The notes: a model not told the origin generated them from the letters alone. Positions 53,586 through 63,080 are shown, numbered from the stretch's first letter. The stretch: DNA of 64,000 nucleotides from Pseudomonas chlororaphis (GCF_000783395.1 NZ_JSFK01000001.1:725673-789672), one strand, 5' to 3'. Made by a program: numbers and translations.

Positions 53586-54107
53586 TCAGCGGAATTTCGG
53601 CCCGGAGCGGGTGTTCAAGCCTTTGGCCATGCGGTCGTAGAGCACGACGTTGACGGTGGCGGCGAGGTTCATGCAGCCGGTGGTCGGGATGTACACGACG
53701 TCTTCGCACCAGTCGCGGATCTCTTTATCCAGCGAGCCGTCTTCCGGGCCGAAGATGTACAGGGCGCGATCCGGGTGAGTGTACTCAGGCAGCGGGCGGG
53801 CGCCCTCGACCAGTTCCACGGCGACCGGCACGCAGTTGAGCGGGAGGATCTTTTTCAGATCGTCGATGCCGATCAGCGGGATGTCGTAGTGCACGCGTTT
53901 GGTATCAGTGACGAAGTCGGCGGCGCGTTCATAACGCTTGCCGGTGTAGAACACCGAGGCCACGCCATAGCAGCCTGCGGCGCGCATCACCGAACCGACG
54001 TTCTCCGGTGATTTGGGGTTATACAAACCAATGCAGCTGTACCGTTTGTCTGCCACGAGCGGGGTGCCTTCGGGAAAAAGAGCGCGATTATACGGGGATT
54101 GGGGCAT
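53586..54107 (-). CDS. TrmH/SpoU-family RNA methyltransferase
   Basis: A 173-residue SPOUT methyltransferase. The trefoil-knot motifs are SPENVGSVMRAAGCYG (motif 1, residues about 32-47), ALYIFGPEDGSLDKEI (motif 2) and VYIPTTGCMNLAATVNVVLYD (motif 3, with CMNLA where most relatives have SLNVS). It has no extra RNA-binding domain. The RNA target (tRNA or rRNA) is unknown. The ATG at 54107 gives the normal start; a longer frame runs into a repeat. Confidence 0.88.
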   Translation of the reverse strand: MPQSPYNRALFPEGTPLVADKRYSCIGLYNPKSPENVGSVMRAAGCYGVASVFYTGKRYERAADFVTDTKRVHYDIPLIGIDDLKKILPLNCVPVAVELVEGARPLPEYTHPDRALYIFGPEDGSLDKEIRDWCEDVVYIPTTGCMNLAATVNVVLYDRMAKGLNTRSGPKFR

Positions 54108-54146
54108 GGGTGGCAGGTTCGAGATCTGCGGTGTCTGCTCTGGCCC

Positions 54147-54239
54147 TATCGCTGGCAAGCCAGCTCCCACAGGGATCTCGGGTGTTCACAAAATTTGTGA
54201 GCGATCAAAATCATTGTGGGAGCTGGCTTGCCAGCGATG
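54147..54239. repeat. BIME/REP pair, family A
   Basis: Inverted family A units (TATCGCTGGCAAGCCAGCTC and complement) lie between two same-strand genes, 40 bases before the TrmH-type gene start and after the HNH gene stop. Confidence 0.85.
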
Positions 54240-54261
54240 AGGCCAGTTCAGGCAATGAAGA

Positions 54262-54633
54262 TCAGTCTTCTTTCTTCATCAACCCGGCCAGTGCGGCAAA
54301 CGGGTTATGCGTGGCCTTGGCAATCTTCGGCGTGCTCAGCGAGCCTTCGCTGAAGTACTGCTGGTCGGTATAGCGCGAGTGTTCGTTGTCGTGGCAATAC
54401 AGGCACAACAATTCCCAGTTCGAGCCGTCCTGCGGGTTGTTGTCGTGGTTGTGGTCGCGGTGGTGCACGGTCAGTTCGCTCAGGCGCTTGCCGGAAAACT
54501 CACGGGTGCAGCGGCCACAGACGTGCGGGTACATCTTCAGGGCCTTGTCGCGGTAGCCCATTTCCTTGTCGCGCTGGTTGTCGGCGAGGATGCGATCCAG
54601 CTTCGACGTGTTGGTTGGGGTGGACGAACTCAT
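54262..54633 (-). CDS. YajD-like HNH nuclease
   Basis: A 123-residue protein with an HNH fold: zinc cysteines VCGRC (residues about 38-42) and CLYCHDNEH, with the catalytic region ELTVHHRDHNHDN and N in SNWELLC. Such small proteins are host-encoded; substrate unknown. The start gives MSSSTPTNTSKLDRIL. Confidence 0.88.
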   Translation of the reverse strand: MSSSTPTNTSKLDRILADNQRDKEMGYRDKALKMYPHVCGRCTREFSGKRLSELTVHHRDHNHDNNPQDGSNWELLCLYCHDNEHSRYTDQQYFSEGSLSTPKIAKATHNPFAALAGLMKKED

Positions 54634-54681
54634 GGGTTCACCTTTGTAAAAGACTAATGACGGTTATGCGCAGAGTTTAGC

Positions 54682-55368
54682 TCAGCCCTTGAGCTTCTCG
54701 GCAATCCAGATCGTGTGGCGCGTACCCTTGTTGCCGTGGGCGAAGACCTGGACTTCTTCGGCCTTGAAGCCGGCCTTCTTCAATTTGTCGGAAAACAGCC
54801 GATCGGCGCTGGCCGACCACACGGCGAGCACGCCTTTGGGACGCAGGGCCTTGGCGCAGGCATTCAGACCGGCGGCGGAGTACAGCCAACTGTTGGCCTT
54901 CTGCGTCAGGCCTTCGGGGCCGTTGTCGACGTCGAGCATGATCGCATCGAAACCGTTTGGCTCGCTCTGCAGCACCTTGGCCACGTCTTCCTGACGGATC
55001 ACCGTGCGCGGATCGAGGAGCGGGCGGCCGGACTTTTCCCCGAGCGGGCCACGGTTCCACTCGACCACGCCGGGGACCAGTTCCGCGACCACCACTTCGG
55101 CAGTCTTGCCCAGATGCTTGAGCGCCGAGGCGAGGGTGAAACCCATGCCCAGACCGCCGATCAACACCCGCGAATCCGCCCGGCCAGCGACCTTGCGGCA
55201 AGGAATCTCGGCCAGCGCATCTTCGGAACCGTGCATGCGCGTGTTCATCAATTGCCCGCCGTCGCCGCCCTGAATCTTGATGACGAAATCCTCGCCATAC
55301 TCGAACAGGCACAGGGCACCGCCGCTTTCAGGGATCGGGGTGGTGTCGAGCAGAACGAAACGTTTCAT
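54682..55368 (-). CDS. Spermidine synthase-like SAM-binding protein
   Basis: A 228-residue class I Rossmann protein. The nucleotide motif is RVLIGGLGMGFTLASAL (about residues 67-83), with the acidic VVVAELVPGVVEWN and FDAIMLDVDNGPEGL after it. It is shorter than true spermidine synthases and lacks their typical N-terminal beta-domain, so polyamine synthesis should not be assumed; methyltransferase-like activity is possible. It is read away from the small secreted protein gene. Confidence 0.8.
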   Translation of the reverse strand: MKRFVLLDTTPIPESGGALCLFEYGEDFVIKIQGGDGGQLMNTRMHGSEDALAEIPCRKVAGRADSRVLIGGLGMGFTLASALKHLGKTAEVVVAELVPGVVEWNRGPLGEKSGRPLLDPRTVIRQEDVAKVLQSEPNGFDAIMLDVDNGPEGLTQKANSWLYSAAGLNACAKALRPKGVLAVWSASADRLFSDKLKKAGFKAEEVQVFAHGNKGTRHTIWIAEKLKG

Positions 55369-55448
55369 GGAAATCTCTACAAGGGGGAAGGCAAGCAGGC
55401 CCGTTGGGAGTAGCCTGAGCGCAGACTAGAGGCCAAACGGAGCCCTTG

Positions 55449-55733
55449 ATGAAGCGCACCATTCTAACGGTCATTGCCCTGGCCGCGCTCTCGATTACTG
55501 CAGTGCAGGCGCAACAGATAATTCCGGTCAGCCCGGCGCCGCAACCCGGCGCGCCCGGTACTGCAACGCCGACACCGTACCCGCAGATCACGCCGATCAC
55601 CATTCCCAAGTCCGGCGCTGGCAGTGGCAGCCCGCCGCTGGTGCCGATCGAAATGCCCAGCCCGCCGAGCAAGGATCAGCCAGTGCCGGGGATCGAGCCG
55701 ACCGGCACCAAGGCAAAATCCCCCGGGAGTTAA
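55449..55733 (+). CDS. Small secreted proline-rich protein
   Basis: A 94-residue protein with signal peptide MKRTILTVIALAALSITAVQA and a mature part of Pro, Gly, Thr and Ser (PVSPAPQPGAPG, TPTPYPQITPI) with no folded domain visible. The ATG at 55449 follows CGGAGC. Its stop codon overlaps that of the convergent cyclic-nucleotide-binding gene. Function unknown. Confidence 0.72.
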   Translation: MKRTILTVIALAALSITAVQAQQIIPVSPAPQPGAPGTATPTPYPQITPITIPKSGAGSGSPPLVPIEMPSPPSKDQPVPGIEPTGTKAKSPGS

Positions 55734-56203
55734 ACCTGTTGCGCCGCCAGTTGGCCGTCGGCCATGCGCAGGCGTTTCGACAGGGAGACGGCGAGGGCGC
55801 GGATGATCTTTGCGGCAATCTTCGGCGCGTCGTTGAGCATTTTTTCCAGCGAATCCTTGCCGAGGTTCAGCAGTTGGCAGTTGCTCGCCGCGATGCAGGT
55901 CGCCGAACGGCGTTCGCCGTCGAGCACAGCCATTTCACCGAACGCCCGACCGCTGCGCAGGGTGGCCATGGTGATCACCTGACCGTCGGGCCCGGTTTTC
56001 TGCACGGCGACTTGGCCGGTGTGGAGGATGCACATGAAACTGCCGGCATCGCCCTCGCGGAAAATCGCCTCGCCTTCGGCCACGGTGCTGATGCTGAAGT
56101 AGCCGGAAGCGGCTGCAAAGTCGGCCAGCTGCAATTGATCGAACAGGCCACAGTCCATCAGCCAGTCGCGGATTTCGTTGTTCAGGAAGGTCGGTTCTGA
56201 CAT
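55730..56203 (-). CDS. Cyclic nucleotide-binding domain protein
   Basis: A 157-residue protein with one Crp-type effector domain (about residues 20-140): FREGDAGSFMCILHTGQVAVQ, then the phosphate-binding cassette FGEMAVLDGERRSATCIA. It has no DNA-binding helix-turn-helix, so it may act as a cAMP/cGMP-responsive adaptor. The start is MSEPTFLNNEIRDWL. Its stop shares bases with the opposing gene. Confidence 0.88.
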   Translation of the reverse strand: MSEPTFLNNEIRDWLMDCGLFDQLQLADFAAASGYFSISTVAEGEAIFREGDAGSFMCILHTGQVAVQKTGPDGQVITMATLRSGRAFGEMAVLDGERRSATCIAASNCQLLNLGKDSLEKMLNDAPKIAAKIIRALAVSLSKRLRMADGQLAAQQV

Positions 56204-56252
56204 GTCGTCACGGTCTTTTTGTTTTCACATTTTCAAGGCTGTACACCGCCCC

Positions 56253-56341
56253 TGTGGGAGCGAGCCTGCTCGCGAAAGCGTAGTGTCAGTCACCGACGAT
56301 GTGGATGACAGGTCGCATTCGCGAGCAGGCTCGCTCCCACA
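56253..56341. repeat. BIME/REP pair, family B variant
   Basis: Arms TGTGGGAGCGAGCCTGCTCG (C replacing T in the core) and complement lie between two same-strand genes. The variant core matches the copy at 58525. Confidence 0.85.
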
Positions 56342-56406
56342 AAGGGATCTCGGGTGTATCGGCCTCTCGGGTCTGGAATTAAGACCCAAGTGACCGACGG
56401 AGTTCC

Positions 56407-58461
56407 TCAGGCCAGGCCCAAAACCTTGAAAACAAATGCGTATTCGAGTGCTACGTCACGTAATCCCTGATAACGCCCGCTCATCCCGCCATGCCCGGCG
56501 CCCAGTTCAGTCTTGAGCAGCAGCACATTGTCGTCGGTCTTGGTCGCGCGCAGTTTCGCTACCCACTTGGCCGCTTCCCAGTACTGCACGCGGCTGTCGT
56601 TGTAGCCGGCGATCACCAGTGTCGCCGGATAATCCTGCGCGCTGACGTTTTCGTAGGGCGCGTAAGCCTTGATCCGCTCGTAAACCTCCGGCTCTTCGGG
56701 ATTGCCCCACTCGTCGTACTCGGTGACGGTCAGCGGCAGATCCGGATCTAGCATGGTGTTGAGCACGTCGACGAACGGCACTTCAGCAATCGCCACGCCG
56801 AACAGATCCGGACGCTGGTTGAGCACGGCACCGATGAGCAACCCCCCCGCGCTGCCGCCACTGATCGCCAGTTTTTCGGCAGTAGTGATGCCGTTGAGGA
56901 TCAGAAACTCGGCGCAGGCAATGAAGTCGCTGAAGGTGTTGTGTTTGTGTTCCTGCTTGCCGGCGCGATACCAGGCTTCGCCCAATTCACCGCCGCCGCG
57001 CACGTGAGCAATGGCGAAGGCCATGCCACGATCCAAAAGGCTCAGGCGGGCGTGAGAGAACCACGGATCAAGGCTCGAACCGTAAGCGCCATAGCCATAG
57101 AGATACAGCGGCACCGCTTTGCCGACCATTTCGCGCTTCATCACCAGGCTGATCGGCACTTGCGTGCCGTCCGGTGCCGTCGCCCACAGACGCTGGCTGA
57201 CGTAGGCATCGGCGTCGAACGGGCCGAGCACCGGGGTTTCTTTCAACACCGTTTGTTCGCCGCTGGCGAGAATCAATTGGCGAACCTGTGCCGGACGGTT
57301 CAACGCCTCGTAGCGCAGACGAACGCGGTCGCTCTCGAACTCCAGGCTGTTTTGCACATACAGGCTGTAGGCTGCGTCCGGCAATTGCACGCGATAAGGC
57401 GTCAGACCGTGTGGGTGAACTTCGATGATCGGCAGGCCACCTTCGCGCAGGCTCAGGGTCATGGCCTCGGTGTTGAGGCTGACGCCATCGAGCATCACCG
57501 TGTCGCTGTGGGGGATCAGGTTTTGCCAGTCGGCTTCGGTCGGCGCGATGCCGGTGTCCGGGGCCTGATACAGGGCGTAGTTGATGCCGTCGCGGTTGGT
57601 GCGGATGAACCACGTCCACACGCCATCGAGCAGGCCGTGATCGACATCGTATTCATGATCTTCGACCCGCGGGGCCAGGCAGGTGAACGGCAGGTGCGGC
57701 TGATTGGCGTCGAGCGCCCAGACTTCGCTGGTGGTCTTGCTGCCCAGCGACAACAGCAATTGCTGCTCGGAACTGGAACGGTAGCAGTGCAGGAAGAAAC
57801 GCCCGTCCGGCTCATGGAAAACTTCTTCGGCAGCGGTGCCGTCGAGGCGATAACGGAACAGTTTGTGTGGGCGGTGGGTGTCGTCGAGTACGCCGAAAAA
57901 CAGGGTCAGGCTGTCGTTGGCCCAGGTCATGCTGCCGTCGCAGTCCTGAAATTCCAGCTCGCTGACTTTGTCGTTGGCCAGTTCCTTGACGAACAGCGTG
58001 TAAATCTCATCGCCCGAGGCGTCGACGCTGTAGGCCAGACGCTGGTGATCGGGGCTGATGCTGAACGCACCGAGTGAGAAGAACCCGCCGTTGGCCAGCA
58101 CATTCGGGTCGAGCAGCAGTTGTTCGCGGCTTTCGTCGAGGCTCAGGCTGTCGTCTGCCGGGCGTGGGCAGCGGTAGTGCCGGGCGTATTCGTCGCCCGC
58201 CGTGGTGCGCGTGTAATACAGATACGGGCCCCAGGGCGAGGGCAGGGACAGGTCGGTTTCGAGGATTCGGTCCTTGATCTCTTCGAACAGGGTTTCACGC
58301 AACTCGGCCTGATCGGCAGTTTGCGCCTCTTGGTATGAGTTTTCGGCCTTGAGGTAATCGAGCACCGCGTCGGTGTCGCGCTCCTGCAGCCAGGCATACG
58401 GGTCGGCACCGGCAGCCTTGCGGGCGATCGGAGCACTGATGACGTTGGCGGATTGGGGCAT
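56407..58461 (-). CDS. ptrB: Oligopeptidase B (S9A serine peptidase)
   Basis: A 684-residue cytoplasmic peptidase cleaving after basic residues in short peptides. The beta-propeller occupies about residues 75-400 and the alpha/beta-hydrolase domain the rest. The catalytic triad is Ser537 (ISGGSAGGLLIGA), Asp622 (AGYNDSRVQYWE) and His657 (GAGHGGMSG). The AHVRGGGELGEAWY motif of S9A is present. The length matches the family. The gene lies between two family B repeats. Confidence 0.93.
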   Translation of the reverse strand: MPQSANVISAPIARKAAGADPYAWLQERDTDAVLDYLKAENSYQEAQTADQAELRETLFEEIKDRILETDLSLPSPWGPYLYYTRTTAGDEYARHYRCPRPADDSLSLDESREQLLLDPNVLANGGFFSLGAFSISPDHQRLAYSVDASGDEIYTLFVKELANDKVSELEFQDCDGSMTWANDSLTLFFGVLDDTHRPHKLFRYRLDGTAAEEVFHEPDGRFFLHCYRSSSEQQLLLSLGSKTTSEVWALDANQPHLPFTCLAPRVEDHEYDVDHGLLDGVWTWFIRTNRDGINYALYQAPDTGIAPTEADWQNLIPHSDTVMLDGVSLNTEAMTLSLREGGLPIIEVHPHGLTPYRVQLPDAAYSLYVQNSLEFESDRVRLRYEALNRPAQVRQLILASGEQTVLKETPVLGPFDADAYVSQRLWATAPDGTQVPISLVMKREMVGKAVPLYLYGYGAYGSSLDPWFSHARLSLLDRGMAFAIAHVRGGGELGEAWYRAGKQEHKHNTFSDFIACAEFLILNGITTAEKLAISGGSAGGLLIGAVLNQRPDLFGVAIAEVPFVDVLNTMLDPDLPLTVTEYDEWGNPEEPEVYERIKAYAPYENVSAQDYPATLVIAGYNDSRVQYWEAAKWVAKLRATKTDDNVLLLKTELGAGHGGMSGRYQGLRDVALEYAFVFKVLGLA

Positions 58462-58524
58462 GGAAGGCTCTCGGACAAATTACAGAATAGGGTTTTCGCA
58501 GCTTTTGAAATCGTCGCAGGCCCC

Positions 58525-58613
58525 TGTGGGAGCGAGCCTGCTCGCGAAAGCGGTGGGTCAGACAACAATGTTTCAACTGACAGTCCGTATTCGCGAGCAG
58601 GCTCGCTCCCACA
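58525..58613. repeat. BIME/REP pair, family B variant
   Basis: The same variant arms as at 56253, placed between divergent genes, 64 bases upstream of ptrB and 74 before the next gene. The two copies bracket ptrB. Confidence 0.85.
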
Positions 58614-58686
58614 GGTCGCATGTCTATTGGGACAAGCCGGACGGGCGAAAAGTCGTTACTATAAGCGCCTCTTTGCCTGCCTTGCC

Positions 58687-59184
58687 ATGGACACCATGAC
58701 CGAGAACGACTATCTGATCGCCTGGGGCCTCTACGCCTTTGCCGCTGTGGGCTGCCTGTTGGTATGGATGCGCCTGACCACCTGGATGTGGCGCTGGTTG
58801 CGCGAGCCGCTGCGCGTGTTGATGGCGGTGTTGCTGTTCAGCCCGACCATCATTGACCCGGTCAAGGAAAAGGTCGCGCCGGCCATTGCCATCACCGCGC
58901 TGGATCTGGCCTTCAAGGTTGGCAACAACGCTTGGCGTGCAGTCTCCGATCTGTTCATGTACGGCATGATCGCTTTCGGCATCTACCTGATTTTCGTGTT
59001 GATCCGCTTCCCGCTCGAACGTGCTTCGAAGGCGCGCCGGGAACAGGCAGAAGCCGCCAAAGCCGCCGCTCGCGCCGATGATCGCGATGACGATCAACCG
59101 TTTGGCGGCGCCGGCGATGACCGTTATGGTCGTCCACCAGTGCCGAACAATCCGCAGCGCATGCGGGTCGAGCCGCGTCTGTAA
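58687..59184 (+). CDS. Small inner-membrane protein, function unknown
   Basis: A 165-residue protein with membrane segments at about residues 9-27, perhaps 42-55 and 93-112, and a charged, disordered C-terminal tail (KAAARADDRDDDQPFGG). I do not recognise a domain. The start is uncertain: ATG at 58687 or 58696, neither with a good ribosome-binding site. It is followed 15 bases later by the amidotransferase gene. Confidence 0.68.
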   Translation: MDTMTENDYLIAWGLYAFAAVGCLLVWMRLTTWMWRWLREPLRVLMAVLLFSPTIIDPVKEKVAPAIAITALDLAFKVGNNAWRAVSDLFMYGMIAFGIYLIFVLIRFPLERASKARREQAEAAKAAARADDRDDDQPFGGAGDDRYGRPPVPNNPQRMRVEPRL

Positions 59185-59199
59185 CCCGAGAGTCCGCAC

Positions 59200-59976
59200 A
59201 TGTGTGAATTACTGGGCATGAGTGCCAACGTGCCGACCGATATCGTGTTCAGCTTCACCGGCCTGATGCAGCGCGGCGGGCGCACCGGCCCGCACCGTGA
59301 CGGCTGGGGCATCGCCTTCTATGAAGGTCGTGGCTTGCGCCTGTTTCAGGACCCGGCGGCGAGTTGCGAGTCGGAAGTTGCCAATTTGGTGCAGCGCTAT
59401 CCGATCAAGAGCGAAGTGGTCATCGGCCACATCCGTCAGGCCAACGTCGGCAAGGTCTGCCTGTCCAACACCCACCCGTTCGTCCGCGAACTGTGGGGGC
59501 GCAACTGGTGCTTCGCGCACAACGGCCAGCTCGCCGATTTCACCCCGATCAAAAGCTTTTACCGCCCGGTGGGCGATACCGACAGCGAAGCGGCGTTCTG
59601 CGATTTGCTTAACCGTGTGCGTGCAGCATTCCCGGAGCCGGTCGATATAGAAGAACTGTTGCCGGATCTGGTCGCTGCCTGCGCTGAGTACCGCAGCAAA
59701 GGTGTGTTCAACTGCCTGCTCAGCGACGGCGACTGGCTGTTCTGCTATTGCTCGACCAAACTCGCACAGATCACCCGTCGTGCACCGTTCGGCCCGGCGC
59801 GGCTCAAGGATGTCGATGTCATCGTCGATTTCCAGGCCGAAACCACGCCCAACGACGTGGTCACGGTGATCGCCACCGAGCCTTTGACCGAAAACGAAAC
59901 CTGGACCCGCTACGAACCGGGCCAATGGAGCCTGTGGCGACGCGGCGAATGCGTCAGCCAAGGCAAGACCGAATAA
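59200..59976 (+). CDS. Class II glutamine amidotransferase (YafJ-like)
   Basis: A 258-residue Ntn-hydrolase with nucleophile Cys2 ([15 protein letters not shown]). [39 protein letters not shown] and [13 protein letters not shown] are the expected glutaminase motifs. It lacks a synthetase domain, so its ammonia acceptor is unknown, as for YafJ. It probably forms an operon with the flanking membrane-protein genes. Confidence 0.9.
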   Translation: MCELLGMSANVPTDIVFSFTGLMQRGGRTGPHRDGWGIAFYEGRGLRLFQDPAASCESEVANLVQRYPIKSEVVIGHIRQANVGKVCLSNTHPFVRELWGRNWCFAHNGQLADFTPIKSFYRPVGDTDSEAAFCDLLNRVRAAFPEPVDIEELLPDLVAACAEYRSKGVFNCLLSDGDWLFCYCSTKLAQITRRAPFGPARLKDVDVIVDFQAETTPNDVVTVIATEPLTENETWTRYEPGQWSLWRRGECVSQGKTE

Positions 59977-59989
59977 GGATCTATCCCCG

Positions 59990-60532
59990 ATGTTGCTCAG
60001 TTATGTACGGCTGGTGTTGTTTGCGGTGGGCCTGCTGATCGGTGTCCAAGTGCCGGGTTTCATCAACGACTACGCGAAACGCGTCGAGGCGCATCTGATC
60101 GAGGCGCAGACGGGCTTGCGCGGTTTCCAGGGCACCGCCGAGCAGTTTTTCAAGGGCGACATGCAGGCGCTGGTCGCGCATTATCGCGCCAGTGAAGACC
60201 CGGTGTTTCGCAGCGATGCCGACAGCCTGAGCACCTTGCTCAGCCGTCAGATCGCGCTGGACAAGCAGTTCCAGGCGATGCAAGGGCCGTGGTACATCCG
60301 CTTTCTGCAAGTGGTGCTGGCCGCCGATCCGGATATCCGCAAGGAAACCTGGAACGGTTACAGCTACCAGATTCTGCTGACCCCGGAAGCAATGATCTGG
60401 GGCATGAGCGGCGCGTTGCTGCTGTCGTTCGGGATTGAGTGCCTGTTCCGCTTGATCGATTGGGTCGTGCTCGGTGGCCGACGTCTGCGCCAGAGCCGGC
60501 CGATCGAAGACCGCGACGTGCGCGGCCTCTGA
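59990..60532 (+). CDS. DUF2937 family membrane protein
   Basis: A 180-residue protein with one N-terminal membrane segment (YVRLVLFAVGLLIGVQVPGF) and one near residues 133-152 (AMIWGMSGALLLSFGIECLF), enclosing a helical domain, as in DUF2937. AAGGATC precedes the ATG. The role is unknown. It starts 13 bases after the amidotransferase gene. Confidence 0.8.
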   Translation: MLLSYVRLVLFAVGLLIGVQVPGFINDYAKRVEAHLIEAQTGLRGFQGTAEQFFKGDMQALVAHYRASEDPVFRSDADSLSTLLSRQIALDKQFQAMQGPWYIRFLQVVLAADPDIRKETWNGYSYQILLTPEAMIWGMSGALLLSFGIECLFRLIDWVVLGGRRLRQSRPIEDRDVRGL

Positions 60533-60547
60533 GATCAGCGCAGTAAG

Positions 60548-60659
60548 GATCGTTCCCACGCTCTGCGTGGGAATGCCTCAACGGACGCTCCGCGTTCGGC
60601 TTTTGGAAGGGACGCGGAGCGTCCCGGGCGGCATTCCCACGCAGAGCGTAGGAACGATC
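60548..60659. repeat. Compound palindromic element, family C
   Basis: GATCGTTCCCACGCTCTGCG opens and a one-mismatch complement closes this element; inner arms GGACGCTCCGCG / CGCGGAGCGTCC form a second stem. It lies between the convergent DUF2937 and LysR genes, like the copy at 50253. Confidence 0.85.
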
Positions 60660-61572
60660 ACGGTGTGAGGGTGATGTAACCATCACCGACTTTCTGCGCA
60701 TACGCCGCCAACACCTGCTGACACAGCGTCACAATCTCCTCGACCCACTCAACGCCCATCCGCCACGACACCACCACCTGCAAGTTTGGTGGCCGTTGAT
60801 CAATGGCCAACAACGTCAATTCCCCCCGCGCCAATTCCTCAGCCACCAACACCGGCGGCAGCACCCCAATCCCAAATCCATCGCGTAACAAGCGGGTAAT
60901 CGCCGACACCGAGTTCACGCAATTCAAACGCGGCGCCAGTACGCCATTGGCCTGCATCAACGCCAGAAGATCCTGATGCGGTCGGGAGTTTTTCGAGTAG
61001 GTGATGACCCGTTCCTGTGCCAGTTCGGCGAGGTCAGCGTAATCGCGGTTGTAGATCGAATTGCTTGCGACAATCCAGCCCAGCGGATGGCTGGCCAGCT
61101 CCAGACTGCGCACGCTTTCATGGCGGATCAGATCGGTTTGCAGAACGATGTCGAGAAAGCCTTTTTGCAGCTGATCGCAGAGGTTCAGCGAGGTATCCGC
61201 CACCAGCTCGATTTCCACCCGTGGATACAGGTCGGTCATTTGCGCGACCAACGGGCTGAGCCAGGTGTGAATCACCGTGTCCATCACGCCGATACGCACG
61301 CGGCCGACCTTGCTCGAGCGGGTCTCGATCGACTGTTTCAGCGCCGACATGGTGTCGAGCATCTGCTCGGCATAGTCCAGCACTTTCAAGCCTTCGGGCG
61401 TCAGGCTGACACCGCGTGAGTCGCGCAAAAACAGCTTCACCCCCAGCTCACCTTCCAGTACCGCGATGCGGCTGGAAATCGACGCCTGGGTGGTGAACAG
61501 CTTGTCGGCGGTCAGGCGAAAACTCTTCAGTCGGGCGACCCAGACAAAGGTTTCGAGAAACTTCAGGTTCAT
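60658..61572 (-). CDS. LysR-family regulator, divergent from the pxp operon
   Basis: A 304-residue regulator with helix-turn-helix at about residues 1-60 (LETFVWVARLKSFRLTADKLFTTQASISSRIAVLE) and effector domain at about 87-295 (GRVRIGVMDTVIHTWLSPLV). Divergence from the MFS-pxpA-pxpB genes suggests that it controls 5-oxoproline use. The ATG at 61572 is chosen over a TTG two codons upstream. Its end touches the family C repeat. Confidence 0.88.
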   Translation of the reverse strand: MNLKFLETFVWVARLKSFRLTADKLFTTQASISSRIAVLEGELGVKLFLRDSRGVSLTPEGLKVLDYAEQMLDTMSALKQSIETRSSKVGRVRIGVMDTVIHTWLSPLVAQMTDLYPRVEIELVADTSLNLCDQLQKGFLDIVLQTDLIRHESVRSLELASHPLGWIVASNSIYNRDYADLAELAQERVITYSKNSRPHQDLLALMQANGVLAPRLNCVNSVSAITRLLRDGFGIGVLPPVLVAEELARGELTLLAIDQRPPNLQVVVSWRMGVEWVEEIVTLCQQVLAAYAQKVGDGYITLTP

Positions 61573-61731
61573 GGGCAAGGCTCGGGTGACAAATTTTTCT
61601 TATGGCTAAGGCGGGGTTTTATTCGTTGGACGCAGCAGGGCCGCGCGACGAAAAATCGACGCATCCGGCCCCCACGATAGGCGTCGTCGGGGCTACGAAC
61701 AAGACCAATAAAAAACCTGCGGAGATAAGCC
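61573..61731. promoter_or_regulatory. Divergent LysR / MFS-pxp control region
   Basis: A 159-base region that must carry both promoters. A short dyad CTTA-TGGC-TAAG lies at 61599-61610, 27 bases before the LysR start; a LysR-type T-N11-A site is expected here but not clearly identified. GGAGATAAGCC is the ribosome-binding site of the MFS gene. Confidence 0.45.
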
Positions 61732-63018
61732 ATGCGTGCTCCCGACACCCTAGAAGTACCCAAGGCAACGGCGCGTCCGGGGCCGTTCGACTGGTATCGC
61801 AACATCAACCAGCAAGAGCGTCGCACGTTCTGGAGCTGCAAGATCGGTTACGGTCTGGACGGCATGGACACGCAAATGCTCAGCTTCGTCGTGCCGACAC
61901 TGATCGCGATGTGGGGCATCACCACTGGCGAAGCGGGGCTGATCCACACCAGCACGTTGATTGCCTCGGCCATCGGCGGTTGGGTTGCCGGAATTCTTTC
62001 TGACCGCATCGGCCGCGTGCGCACCCTGCAACTGACGGTGCTGTGGTTCGCCTTCTTCACCTTCCTCTGCGGCTTCGCGCAAAACTACGAACAACTGTTG
62101 ATCGCCCGGACGTTGATGGGCTTCGGGTTCGGCGGCGAATGGACCGCCGGCGCGGTGCTGATCGGCGAGGTGATCCGCGCCAAGGACCGTGGCAAAGCGG
62201 TGGGCATGGTGCAATCGGGTTGGGCGCTGGGCTGGGGCCTGACGGCGATTCTGTATGCGCTGCTGTTCTCGGTGTTGCCGCCGGAAGACGCCTGGCGTGC
62301 GTTGTTCATCCTCGGCATCGTGCCGGCGATTTTCGTGATTTTCGTCCGTCGACTGGTGAAGGATCCGGAGATTTATCGCGAGGCCAAGGCGCAGCAAACG
62401 CCAGAGAACCAATCAAAGTTCTACGAAATCTTCGCGCCGGGTATGCTCTTCACCACGTTCCGCGCTTCACTGCTGACCACTGGCGCCCTCGGTGGTTACT
62501 ACGCGATCACTTCCTGGCTGCCGACCTTTCTGAAAAACGAACGCGGTTTGAGCGTGCTCGGTACTGGCGGTTATCTGGCGATGGTGATTGTCGGCTCCTA
62601 CGTCGGTTATGTAATCAGCGCTTATCTGACTGACCTGCTCGGGCGGAAAAAGAACTTCATCCTCTTCGCGGTTGGCTCGTTCACCATCGTGCTGCTCTAT
62701 ACGCAACTGCCGGTCAGCAACGGCGTGATGCTGTGGCTGGGCTTCCCGTTGGGCTTCTTTGCTTCAGGGATTTTCAGCGGTATGGGCGCGTTTCTGACTG
62801 AATTGTTTCCGACGCGGATTCGCGGTTCGGGGCAGGGCTTTTGCTACAACATCGGCCGGGCGCTGGCGGCTTTGTTTCCACTGCTGATCGGTCTGCTCAG
62901 CCAGAAAGTACCGTTGAGCGTCGGCATTGGTGCCTTTGCTGCGGTGTCTTACGGCGTGGTGATTATCGCGGCATTGAGCCTGCCGGAAACCCGTGGCAAG
63001 CAACTCGATGCGCAGTAA
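61732..63018 (+). CDS. MFS transporter, aromatic acid/carboxylate:H+ symporter type
   Basis: A 428-residue major facilitator with 12 predicted helices. The first-loop motif [16 protein letters not shown] and the family segments [19 protein letters not shown] and [17 protein letters not shown] fit the sialate/aromatic-acid symporter branch. As the first gene before pxpA and pxpB, it probably imports 5-oxoproline or a related acid, which is an inference from context. It ends 62 bases before pxpA. Confidence 0.87.
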   Translation: MRAPDTLEVPKATARPGPFDWYRNINQQERRTFWSCKIGYGLDGMDTQMLSFVVPTLIAMWGITTGEAGLIHTSTLIASAIGGWVAGILSDRIGRVRTLQLTVLWFAFFTFLCGFAQNYEQLLIARTLMGFGFGGEWTAGAVLIGEVIRAKDRGKAVGMVQSGWALGWGLTAILYALLFSVLPPEDAWRALFILGIVPAIFVIFVRRLVKDPEIYREAKAQQTPENQSKFYEIFAPGMLFTTFRASLLTTGALGGYYAITSWLPTFLKNERGLSVLGTGGYLAMVIVGSYVGYVISAYLTDLLGRKKNFILFAVGSFTIVLLYTQLPVSNGVMLWLGFPLGFFASGIFSGMGAFLTELFPTRIRGSGQGFCYNIGRALAALFPLLIGLLSQKVPLSVGIGAFAAVSYGVVIIAALSLPETRGKQLDAQ

Positions 63019-63080
63019 CTGATAACCTGCCAAGCACAGTCCTACAGATAAAAAGACAAGCACCTACAGGAGTGTTCACC

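Noticed and set aside
56842..56849. C7 run in ptrB as a frameshift
   Set aside because: It encodes the expected Gly-Gly of the GGSAGG active site in an intact frame.
56253..58613. Regular repeats as a CRISPR array
   Set aside because: The repeats are palindromic pairs more than 2 kb apart with a gene between; there are no spacers and no cas genes.
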